NCBI GenBank assembly: GCA_009733575.1
Contig: ML769737.1
Coordinates: forward strand, 1 to 64,000
Reading direction: 5' to 3'
DNA length: 64,000 bases
Source of the DNA: Gymnopus androsaceus JB14
Taxonomy: Eukaryota > Basidiomycota > Agaricomycetes > Agaricales > Omphalotaceae
The notes under the pieces were generated by a model. That model saw only the letters and a program-made list of their open reading frames with translations. It was not told where the DNA came from and searched no databases. The number at the start of each line of letters is the position of its first letter. Position 1 is the first letter of the stretch. Positions 34,006-44,040 of this stretch are shown piece by piece. The position numbers were made by a program, and so were the translations under genes.

Positions 34006-34625
34006 TGAAATGCCGCTTATAGTATTAAGGAGACCTACAAAAATGCCATTTCACAACAAAACAGTAAGGTTGAAATGGTCAGGAACTAAAACTGGCACCC
34101 TTATATACCTGAAGCTCAGCAACTATCATACATCAGCAAAACTTGGATGCTGGATATAGTGATCTATAGTACCCTTTAGAGCTCATAGTTCTCATAGCTA
34201 GACAATTCTATGGCCTGTATCAGCAATCAGCAAATGCATATTTTGGTATTTTCTCCCACAGCACCGTCAAAGTGTCCATAGCAACCCGATGTAAATCTAG
34301 AATGTTCCCTTGGTTTGATTCCAGATTAAATCCAGAGATATTCCGGAAATCCGACTTTTGGCTGAGAACCGGTCAGCCTCAATTCCGGGTCTTTTTGCTT
34401 ATTTTTTTAGACGTCATCTAAACGATCAGAAATAATCGGGTCCTGTCTGTGAGGGGATTTTGTAGCAGCGATTAAAGAGGTAGCGTGGCGACCTGTTATG
34501 ACCCGACATTGTTCTTGATGGTATCCTACTAATCTTTCTTACTGTACTTAAGTACATATATAGTTTTCACAGTACAACCAAAATTGATACATAATACGTA
34601 CTTACAAGGTCACATTTGATATTTC
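34006..34625. other. Upstream region of the NB-ARC gene
   Basis: It contains a single CATCAGCAAAACTTGG end at 34131, like the ends of elements A and B, followed by a TATAGTGATCTATAGTACC palindrome. I found no matching inverted partner, so it is an orphan end. No other gene or element is seen. Confidence 0.5.
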
Positions 34626-35130
34626 ACAGCTGATTGCGAAATCGTAGTTTCGCAGAAACACTGTTTACTGATGGTGTTTACGATCCAAATAAAAATGACG
34701 AAATTAGCTCCACCTTCTTACTTCTAGCCAAAGCTCCCAGCTCCACCGCATGGTCACCTGGCAGTTTTCAAAGCCTCCTCGACACCAGATCATTGTGACA
34801 GGACTCGAGACTTTATTCTACTAACCGTAGATGGGTGAACGTGCAATTTATGGGCGGTGGAGGACTGTTTTTCAGTTAGTGAAAGAGTGAAGATAGCTTT
34901 TTTTTTCAGCAGGATGGATGAATTCGATAGTTGCCCATTGTACTCAAGCCAGCTGAACATTACTCTGGCATGAGGTCCTTATGGTTGAAATTCGAGAATG
35001 TAGAGATTAAGCATACTATAGAATTATTTTGAATGGATAACGGCAAGTGGAGCAAATTTGTTTGTTGTCGTAAACGCCATCAGTAAACAGCGTTTCTGCG
35101 AAACTGTGCTACGATTTCGCAATCAGCTGT
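34626..35130. mobile_element. 505-base TIR element (MITE)
   Basis: The terminal repeats are about 60 bases. ACAGCTGATTGCGAAATCG starts the element at 34626 and its inverse ends it at 35130. The arms continue through TTTCGCAGAAAC and GTTTACTGATGG on both sides with only a few differences. There is no ORF inside and no clear target duplication in the flanks. It sits between the divergent NB-ARC and F-box genes, so it may influence either promoter. Confidence 0.85.
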
Positions 35131-35458
35131 ATGATTGTTTCTACAGACATTGTCACTTACACCGAATCAGCCTATGCCAGGGCTATGAGACATAGCCTTT
35201 CTTTATTCCCAACCGTGACTGATGAAAACTGTAGACTACTTACTCGCATGTTGTTACTCGCCCGTAACCCCCACTGGCAGCGTGATTATTTTGCAGTATA
35301 TTCTTTGAGCTAACCTGAAGAGCAAGGCATGGAGCTCACTTTTTTCCAACTCCATTATGCACAATCACGACGATATGTATCGCTTTGACCGACGACTCTT
35401 ACATTACCAAATCTCAGCGCTACACGTGCCTAATAAAAAAAGGGCTCTTCGTCTTTCC
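35131..35458. other. 5' flank of F-box gene A
   Basis: There is no separate gene. An in-frame upstream ATG at 35357 would add 34 residues to the F-box protein. I prefer 35459 because paralogue B starts at the equivalent position (MTTPFLTLPV). Confidence 0.5.
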
Positions 35459-36336
35459 ATGGCCACAGCAGCATTACCACCACTTCTCACTCTTCCAGTC
35501 GAGTTACGAGGAAAAATCCAACAGAATCTCCAAACAAGGGACAGAATTGCTCTTGTTAGCACCTGCTCGACCTTGTATCACAATGCCGATCTGGGAGTTT
35601 GGTACGATGGACTCTGTGAACTCAAAAAGAAACATACAGTCCTCTGTCTTCCCTCTGAAACACCTGACATGGAAGCGTACCAGCCTTTTATTATCGTTGA
35701 CATCGTCCGGGATAGTGAAGCCAACATTATGACGCTCGTCGTCTATTGCCCATTTTTTTTTCCAAACAACGACCGAGAACCATTTATTGGCGATATTAAT
35801 GTTAAGGCGAATGATCTCTGGGTCGAAACGACTGAAAAGGAAGAGGAATATCCTTGGAATAACTGCAGTGATGGGGAACTTTATAAACTCGACTGGCATA
35901 CTCAAGTCCAAGGGAAGATTCAGCTCATGACTGGATCATTGCTTCGCAAAGTCTGGGGGCATCAGTGTCCAGAGTGTGGCGGAGAACGTTCGATTTGCCC
36001 TGGATGTGGTGGCGTCAGTGCCCGGTAAGCCTTCGTACTAACGGTTATACCATGTTCTTTTCTGACGAGTCATTACTAGTTGGTCAGAACTCAGATACAC
36101 AGACTGTGGGTTAGTAGTCTTGGTATACAATTGCGAGCTAAAACTAACCAAATCCTAGATGGAACATGCCATGTCCTTCTTGTATGGGTTATGATCTTGC
36201 TTATGATGCGAAAAATCTTCAACGCCATGGCGATGATGCGCTCGAGGAAATGTGGAAAGAACTTGACGCACTCGACTCGCCTTGGCTTGAGAAAAGTACC
36301 AGTAGAATGAAGAAATGTGTGTCATACAGTACTTGA
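35459..36336 (+). CDS. F-box-like protein with C-terminal zinc ribbon, intact copy A
   Basis: The CDS is join(35459..36024, 36080..36109, 36159..36336), 257 residues, with all joints in phase. The N-terminus TLPVELRGKIQQNLQTRDRI and ALVSTCSTLY matches an F-box helix pair, the part that binds Skp1 in SCF ubiquitin ligases. A middle region without known domain follows (AYQPFIIVDIVRDSEANIM). Then come paired cysteines, CPECGGERSICPGC, DCGWNMPCPSC across two short introns, and an acidic helical tail (EEMWKELDALDSPWLEK). The cysteine pairs suggest one zinc ribbon. Paralogues B (25602-27239) and C (46440-48045) keep the same exon layout but are broken. Substrate and function are unknown, and calling it an SCF adaptor is inference. 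Confidence 0.8.
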
Positions 36337-36770
36337 CTGATATTATTCGTGCCATCTGTGCATTTATCTCTATTATCTTCACGCGACTGCGACAAAAGTC
36401 AACCTTCGCGCACCATGATTCATCTTCACGTCGATTATTATTGTACTTTTTATTGTTCGGATAGTAAAGGCTAAAACTGCCGTGACAGCTCGTGACTTTT
36501 GGTCGAGGCTGTTTGAGCTTTCCACGACTCTCCTCGCGCCTTGTTGGTATAAATTACGCTTCACAGTGGATCCGCCGTTGTCGTGTTCAACTTCCTCGTA
36601 TACCCTTGTAACGACCTTCTCGGATAGTAGCAACTTACGACCTCGGCGGATTCTCTCTCCTCTTCCAGTAATTCCACTTGCAGCCTCAGTACTCGCATAA
36701 AATCAAATATCGCTCTTTCCGACCTTTTTTTTCTCAATCTACACTATATCAGGCCTTGTTCATCACAATT

Positions 36771-39653
36771 ATGCTGCCTTTGAGACTTTCGTCCTCTCAA
36801 AGCTCTCTTTCCAGCACGACTTCTCGCACTTACGCTCCGCCCTCTCCAGAATCCGTCAATTCTGCTTCATCGTCCAAGATGTCGCTAGATCAACAGGATG
36901 AAGGTATGGATTGTTCTGTAGTGACAAGGTCTATGCTGAAGAAATTACTTGTTCAGAAAATATTACCATCACTGCCAAACGACTTCCCCAAAGGAAGCTT
37001 TCCCAACAGAAGAGTCATGAAGAGTACGTCGCATTACTCAATTCTACTCTACATAATCACTCAAGCTCTCTTCAGAGATCTTCGATTACTCGCTATCTCG
37101 ACTCATATGACTGAGCTCTCATACATGATCTCTGACATTCAGACGCGAATTTTTGGTGCAGTAAACCATCTTTTCATCGCAGTATTGTCTGCTGATACCG
37201 AGCATCTAATCTGTAGAGATCCAAGAGCTCAGACACAAGTCACAATCGACTGGGGACGCTACCGGTACAACCAACATAATAGACCAGTCGTTGATGAATC
37301 TAGACGAGAAGCTTGAAAGCGTCTCAAAAGGCATCAAATCCTATCAACGACTCTTTAGATCCTTTCTTGCAAGCCACTCCCACAATTCCTCACAACGGCG
37401 AAACCACCGAGACTACAGCCATCCTTCGCAAACATGCCACGTTGCTTTCCGAATGGGAAGCTGTGCAGGACGAGAGTGATGTTTTGCGAGAAGAGCTCAA
37501 AGAAGATAAATGGTTGACCGTCTTTCGAACTGTGACCGATCAAGCAGACGGAATGATGTCGAGTTTGGAAAAAGGCGTTAATCGGTGTCAGGTGTGTATT
37601 ATCCTATTAGTGTTTCGGCCGCGGAGTTGACAATGACGGATAATCGACAGGAATTCATTTGGCAAGTCCATCGAAGAGGGATTGAAGAGACTATGGGTCA
37701 TTCTCAGCCTTCTCTTACTCAACGACCCGAAAAGCCGCCACCCACTCTCCGAGACCTTTAATTCGCTTCTCGACTCGTTCGAGGCAAAGAAGAAGTATGA
37801 TATAGCCTTATTTTTCGTTTTTCATGACTAATGCTTGCGTTCTAGGCATTATATGCCAGCTACGTCAAAGGTTCTTGCGATTATCGACAAAGGAGTACGT
37901 GACCGAGTGACAAAGAATGGCGAGACTCTACGCCGCCATGCAGAGTCTGCACAGAGATGGAAGAATCTGCGAGAGCGAATAGCCCGGACAGATGCAGAAA
38001 TGGAAACTGTCCGCCACATCCTGACGCATGGAGATACAGGTAGCGATCACGAATCAGTTGGGACTGCATCCACGCATAATGGATATCTCGCTACCCCTCC
38101 GAGTGGGTCCCGCACCTCTCGAACTCCCAGCTCCGCGAGTTCTATATCCAGGTCGATATCTCCGTTCCGAAAGTTCGCCAGGAAGTTCACGGGTAATGGC
38201 AAATCACCGGTATTATCTGTGACACCTCTGTCGATAAACAAGACGAATGGTAATGGGACCGTTCGAATGCCTTCTTCAGAGCCTACGCTTCGTCGGCAGA
38301 AGACGTCACTATTTTCTTCTCTCCGTGGTGGACCAACAACGCCTGTAACTCCTGATCGACCGAGTCATAAATACAGTCAGAGTCTCACACCAGATTCATC
38401 ACCTAGGAATGTGCGAGTAGACCTCACGTTGCAGAATCGAAGCAATAAGCAGCCTTGGAACAGTTCGACAAAGGTGGAAGATGCTACTATCAAAGCCACT
38501 AGTACTTTGTCGAAAAGGGCTCCCTCGGCTGTTGGAATGTATGATGGGACTTCATCCGTCAACTCGAGTGGACAATATCGGAGAAGTCTCTCTCGAACAT
38601 CTATGGCATCTTCCCGACCATGGTCACCACTCACATCATCCGTTTCCACGAATCAATCATCAAACCCATACCCTCCTCCGCTTCCTTCATTCCGACCTCC
38701 TTCCCGAGCGCAAACGCCCTCCCGAGCTCCCTCTCGGGCGCGCACCCCTGGTGCAACAAGCACAACTCCCCGACCCCGACCAAAGACCCCCACTCGCATC
38801 CCTGCACCATCGGACAAGTTAAAGTCCATAGCTGGCAAATCTGATGCCGGCTGGGACGACGACGAATCTCTTTCCGGACGTGCATTTTCCCCTACACATA
38901 GTATTGTTTCGACTCCAGGAGGAGGACATGCACACCCACCGCGACCACCAAGTCGATCCATGATCCCGGTCCCCACATTCCAATTATCCTCTCCCTCAAG
39001 ACCTGGATCCTCCATGTCAATCCGTGCGCGTTCCGAAAGCCCCTCGATGGCGTTCAAAGCCTACGCTGCACGTTCACAGACACCTGAGTCTGCTTTGAAA
39101 GCAAGAGCTCAGCAGGTACCTGTGTACCAAGGTACTTTGGGTCGGAGTTCCAATGCCCGACCTTCTCTTCCTCCTTCGAGTTTCCGAGACGGTGCATCCG
39201 CCAGCGGTAGCCGTGCGCCCTCCCGAGCAACATCTAGAGCCGGAGGCACGTATACACCATCCCAGGAAAGGCTCCTCCCCATGCACGAGTATGTTCCAGG
39301 CAACGATAAAGACCCACTCGACGTCGAAGTGGCGTTTGTAGTCAACTCTATCGCGCATGGGTTACTCGTAGAGAGGGTTGATCCCCCGTTGAAGAAGATA
39401 CCGAGTGATAATGAGGAGATTAAAGCTCAGTATGCGTTTTCGAATGCGTTGAGTCGCAAGGTGGTCACTTGCAAGTTGACGACGTTGACGAGGTCTGGGA
39501 AGAGTGGGATGATGACGACGAAGAAGGTTATGTGTCGGGTTGGCGGTGGTGAGTGGTCTTTGTCAGTCTGTTTTTCGCAGAAAAAAATTGATTCATCTCG
39601 TAGGATGGCAAGATCTAAGCCATTATATCTTGAATCGTCAAGCTGGCATGTAA
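36771..39653 (+). CDS. KAR9-like protein with GAR domain (two apparent frameshifts)
   Basis: Exons 36771-36903, 36957-37023, 37076-37155 and 37217 onward join in phase (RLPQRKLSQQKSHEEDLRLL, then MTELSYMISDIQTRIF). The central spectrin-like part is well kept (ELKEDKWLTVFRTVTDQADG, then SSLEKGVNRCQEFIWQV). After the intron 37795-37845 come HYMPATSKVLAIIDKGVRD and a long Ser/Pro/Arg-rich basic region. The C-terminal GAR domain (VEAFVVNS-like start, TKKVMCRVGGG, then WQDLSHYILNRQAGM after intron 39549-39603) ends at 39653. KAR9-type proteins link microtubule plus ends to actin transport and orient the spindle. The frame must move by one base near 37340 (KGIKS to INDSLDP) and again between about 37680 and 37745 (before LSETFNSLLDSFEAKKK). 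No intron I can see explains this. Confidence 0.75.
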
Positions 39654-40179
39654 GAAAGTCGGTCGGTCAGACAGTCACAGTCAGTCAGTCATTTTATATA
39701 CCCCACTCCCAAATTGCAATCGTCAATCAGATGTATGAGGATTCGGAACGCAAGTACTTGTTTCAATGTTTGTTGTCGTCGTATAGCATTATTCTACTTT
39801 ACTTAGTTGTATTCGTATGCATTCCACGTAAACCATGCATGTCATTCTCTTCGCTATCGAATCGCACCTTTTTTATTCACATACATATGGGACATAAAAT
39901 ATATTCTAGGATGGTCTACTTTTAGTGCGACGGATGGATAAGCGAAGTAGGGAGAATAAAACGCCATCTGCGTCACCGTACTAGACACAGTCGATATCTG
40001 CTGGAGTTTAGAGTAACATGAGTGGTGTCCGAGGATGTTGCGGTGACGCAGATTTGTCAAGACTCAAGTTCAAGCTGAAGAACTCGCGCTCTTCCGTGTC
40101 GAAAACTACTATGATTTGACGATCCCATCACCACCGAATCTTTAATACTCAGCCTAATCGCTCACCATTGTGTACGCAG
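39654..40179. other. Intergenic between KAR9-like gene and G-alpha duplication
   Basis: No gene. A GTCGGTCAGACAGTCACAGTCAGTCAG tract near 39660-39690 is a short CAGT-type simple repeat. Confidence 0.5.
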
Positions 40180-43100
40180 CTGAGTTTAACCTCGGGGAGA
40201 CGTGCTTGTGGGACTTTGTCATACTTAATTTGGTTTTGTGCTGCTGAACCAGGCTGAGCCCTCCTTCAGGAATATATTGGTACGGGATGGATCTTGTTCA
40301 GCCGTCAGTGTGCTGGACGGATGAGCACAGGCTGCAAGCGCGATTCATGGTGTATTCGCCGCCGTAAGTTTGGGATCCGGGGGCCAAAGCCTTGGTTTAT
40401 CTGCATGGCTTGCGCTATATCCGAATACGAATCCAACCATACTGAGGTCGTCAGTAAGGCAGGCGCACATTCATCCCCATTCATTCCAATCACCACAGTA
40501 GCAAACAAGTCTCAACTGGCAGGACACACTTCAGTTTGCAATAGCAAAAATACATACTGCATAAAGAAAGTAAGGATCCATGACAGACGAGATCAGTATA
40601 GGTACTTGTAATGTCTCCAAGCAGGAGGGAGAAGGTGAAGAAAAGGTGTACAGTATATTCTACCATACACTCTAATGCCTATCTTAGAATCAAAATAGTC
40701 GTGCTGATTTTGAAATTTTTATATTTGATCGAAGCACAGTGCTGTTGTTGGAAAACCAATGAGCGAGAGTTGAAAGGAACAGTGAAAGACTCCAGAAAAA
40801 ATACAAAAAAGACTGAAGGACGGCATAAACATCAAACGAAAGACGAAAAAGTACTCACTCTGTCAAGAGGTAATTAGCAGCGTTATAATCTAAGGTTATC
40901 AAAACACAAACCTTCAACTGCAGCCATGACCACCCTAAGTAGCACACTGTCTATTGTTGTTGTTGTTGTTGTGCTTGTGAGATAGATTTGAATGAGAATA
41001 ATACCTCATTATATGCAGACTTGGACCTTACTGTATATAGATGTCCCGCTCCTTGGTCTTGTCTGCCTTCTGTGCTAGTCTACCGAAGCGCTTTTTGAAG
41101 TAATCTCGTCCTGCCTTTACATCGCCAGACTCGCCATCATAATCCTAGATGGTAGTTTCAACCATAGAAAGCGTCAAGTATCATGGCACACACAGGGAAG
41201 AAATTCTTGATATCTGAATTAGGAATCTTCTCTTCAAAAAGATCATTCTTGGTGAAAAACAAAATCTAGGTGGGAAAACACACAGTCAAGTGAGTCAGCC
41301 AGGATCAATCTAACCAACATACAAGTGATGTTCTTCTGAACCATTGTGAGTGAGATATTGTATCCCAGATAGTTATAGCATCTTGCATTTGATTCTAGGA
41401 CAGCTAGGTATGAGGTACAAATGAATATATGAGTAACTCACTGCATACCAACCCTCTACCAAGCATAGATCATACCCACTCAAGCTCACCAAGAATACTA
41501 TGCTGGACACACCCTGGAAGCAATGTATCCACTTTCGCCGTTCACTCCTTTGTCCACCAACATCCACTAGAATCATCTCATAATTCTTTGTGGAGAGAGT
41601 AGTTTCTGTGATACCAGTTGTTGGTACCCGAGCATGCATGATGTCCTGCTCTGTTGGTTGATAATTTGGTTGGAATAGTCTATCGATTTCAGAAAAGTAG
41701 TACTTCAGGCTGGACAGATAAAGGTTAATCACAAGTTGGAATCAACGGTCACTTACTTTGCCGGCAAGGCAGCTTCATTCCCTCGTTCATATGCATGTCG
41801 TATATTAGGATCCTCCCAAAGAGCAGTCAGAGGAGTAAGGAATGTCTGAGGAAAAGCTTCTCCATCTCGTAGATTTGTTGCATTGTCAATCAGGTCAACA
41901 TGGGAGATATTGTCCTTAGTGACATTGAGGTCCATTTCCTGCATGGCATCTAGAATATATTTCATGCCTTGGGTTAGGTTTGAAAAGATGACCTGCCGGT
42001 AAGACTCAGTTTCTTTTGCAGAGAATGGTACGTGATGGAGGAGACGCATTTGCTACAAAGCGTGAGTCTCTATACAGGGTGATGTAGCATCAGAAGTCAC
42101 CTTGAGAAATGTCGATTTTCCAGAGTCTCCAGAGCCCAGTAGCAGCACCTACTTTCTTCATTAGTAAAGCCCCATACGAATGTGATGAATCGCAGAACTT
42201 TCTTTGTTTCGCGCTAGTTTTTGAAGTCGTCAAAATAAATAGAAGATTATATCAAATATGCTACCGACCTTTTGCAGTTCTTTCTCAGCTTGACGATGGA
42301 GGGCCTTTTCGTCGATTTTACTAGAAAGGATATTCACTCCGAGTCGAACACGAGAGAGAATGGATGCTCGTATGCTGTTTTCAGACTCGGATACCAGTGA
42401 TATGGAGTTGAAAGCATTTATTGATAAAAGCACCTGTAACTGAGCATAAGAGGGTGCATCCGGCGAGTCCACAGTGGGATCCAATTTTTCAAGTAGGGCA
42501 CGAAACACAAGTTTTGCTGGAAGAAGAGATAGACCAAATCCGAAATCAAAATCGGAATTGAGGATGGTTTGAGTAATGAAGGTGAGCATATCAAGCTCAT
42601 GGATAACCATTCTGGAGAATGAGGGAGTTTGGCTGAATGAGATTACAAGTGCAATAAAAAGTAGAAATGCATTGATGTCGGCATTCTGCCTTTGGATGAA
42701 GGAGGAAGGAAGGGGGTTTATTCTGTCCCATACAGCGGAAGTCCGTAAGAGACCAAAATTTGTGAAGATAGTAGATTAACACACTCTTCTGGGTTGTCTT
42801 CCAGCCGGAAACATAAAGTAATTTCCCTTAAAAGATCACAGGACAAGTCCTGGTGCCATTCAGAAACAGCAAAAGCAAGACTTTCAAATTCCATTCCTCC
42901 GGTAATCCCCATAATAACACGGAATGCTCGCTTCCGAATGGATGGTTCGTATTCCGAACTATCAATATCCCATCATCCTGAATTTAAGTCAACTCATACG
43001 GAGAGCAAAGACATACCGAGACAGTTCAAGTAGATCGTCGTAATCGGCCTTGAGAGGCCTGAGTTTGTTTTGTTTGAAGATAGTTTCCAGTAGAGAAATC

Positions 43101-43262
43101 CTTCGACGAATAAGGATGGCCTCCACACCATTCACAACTACAGACCCGACTCGCTTGAGTGCTGTCCCAGAGGTAGCGCCGAGGCCTGGAATAAAGGATG
43201 TCAAAGTTCCAGTGCTTGTCAAGATACTGCTGGCCGTCTCAGAGTGGCTCATAGTAGTCGGA
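40180..43262. repeat. Segmental duplication, copy 2 (G-alpha plus 3' flank)
   Basis: This is the counterpart of 18175-21310 in the same orientation. The two copies lie about 22 kb apart and are separated by PRP4, the F-box paralogues and the NB-ARC gene. Confidence 0.85.
40883..43252 (-). CDS. G-protein alpha subunit, N-terminally extended, canonical motifs
   Basis: The CDS is complement(join(40883..40973, 41032..41144, 41194..41265, 41323..41394, 41442..41709, 41757..42052, 42101..42148, 42269..42722, 42785..42958, 43017..43252)), 607 residues. About 288 residues of unknown function precede the core. The P-loop GSGDSGKS (293-300) sits in a 48-base exon of its own. The helical domain is complete ([19 protein letters not shown]). 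Switch I is RVPTTGI with Thr434 kept, and switch II is [12 protein letters not shown] with the catalytic Gln456. The guanine-specificity motif is FTKNDLF. The G5 segment is an ACA-encoded Thr run ([12 protein letters not shown]). It ends GLCFDNLRL if no further intron is spliced, which resembles a receptor-coupling tail. G-alpha subunits relay pheromone and nutrient signals at the plasma membrane. There is no N-terminal myristoylation Gly, since the protein starts MSHSE. Confidence 0.88.
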
Positions 43263-43589
43263 TGCACAGGTACATACAAGAGGCCAGTAATACACGCGGA
43301 CTGTGAAAGAACAATGAACTTCAATGGCGGCCAGCACTCTTCTTACTCACCTCCAGTGGTCCTCAGTGGAATCCACTGCTGCGAAACTTTGATATCAAAC
43401 AAACGGTGAAAGCCAGTGGCTTTCGCCGTTTGGTAGTTTTTCCGCTATACATTAATCTCAATATTCAAAAGACTACGGCAAAGAAGGCGTAACAGCAGAA
43501 AGTTTACATCGTACAATATAGAAAGTCATCAGTATTTACCTTTCCTGCACTCAAAATTCCAATAAAACCCGTCGACCCTCAACTGAAGA
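43253..43589. other. 5' flank of G-alpha copy 2
   Basis: No gene. The first 20 or so bases upstream of the start match the flanks of copy 1 and the copy-3 fragment, and copy 3 stays similar longer (GGATGCACAG). Confidence 0.5.
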
Positions 43590-44040
43590 ATGAGCGGAAA
43601 GACAGTGAAAGTCAATGAAAGTCACTACCTATAATGGGCGAAATCATCGAACTTGAGCTGCCATAGCAGGTGAAAGTCAGTGAGAGTCAATGGAGAATTG
43701 GACAATACTCACCTATAATGAGCGAGAACCTCAATGGTCTCCAATGAGCTGGTTGTGCCATAGGAGCTAAAAGTCAGCAAAAGTCAATGGAAAAAGAATG
43801 ATGTTCACCTCCAGGAACTAACAATGTCAATGACTTTCACTGAAGTTAGCCAGCTATAGGATCCAAAAGTCAGCGGAAGTCAATGGAATTTCCATGGTTT
43901 TCATGCCAAAAGTCAATGGAAAAATAATGATGTTTCTCACTTACAATAAGCAACAACAATGATGGCTTGCATTGTCGTTGGCCTGCAGTATGAGGCAAAA
44001 GCCAGCGAAAACTAGCGGAGAACCAACGTCTACCTGTTCA
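43590..44040. repeat. Degenerate AAAGTCAGTGAAAGTCAATGGA minisatellite
   Basis: AAAAGTCAGC and GAAAGTCAATGGA pairs recur every 60-90 bases (near 43610, 43675, 43770, 43870 and 43915), separated by variable segments such as CTCACCTATAATGAGCGA. Reverse-complement versions (TGACTTCCACTGAGC) occur inside the element at 47180-47899. The function is not evident. Confidence 0.6.

Noticed and set aside
36678..37316. Single-exon 212-codon ORF as the KAR9-like N-terminus
   Set aside because: Only its first 44 codons from the ATG at 36771 belong. The rest crosses three GT-AG introns whose removal gives the conserved reading.
37835..39925. KAR9-like frame ending at 39925
   Set aside because: The frame beyond 39548 is intron read-through. 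Splicing 39549-39603 completes the GAR domain and ends at 39653.
40611..40877. ORF MSPSRREKVKKRC and its copy at 18585
   Set aside because: It lies in the duplicated 3' flank of G-alpha, diverges by indels between copies, and has no domain. Conservation is explained by recent duplication.
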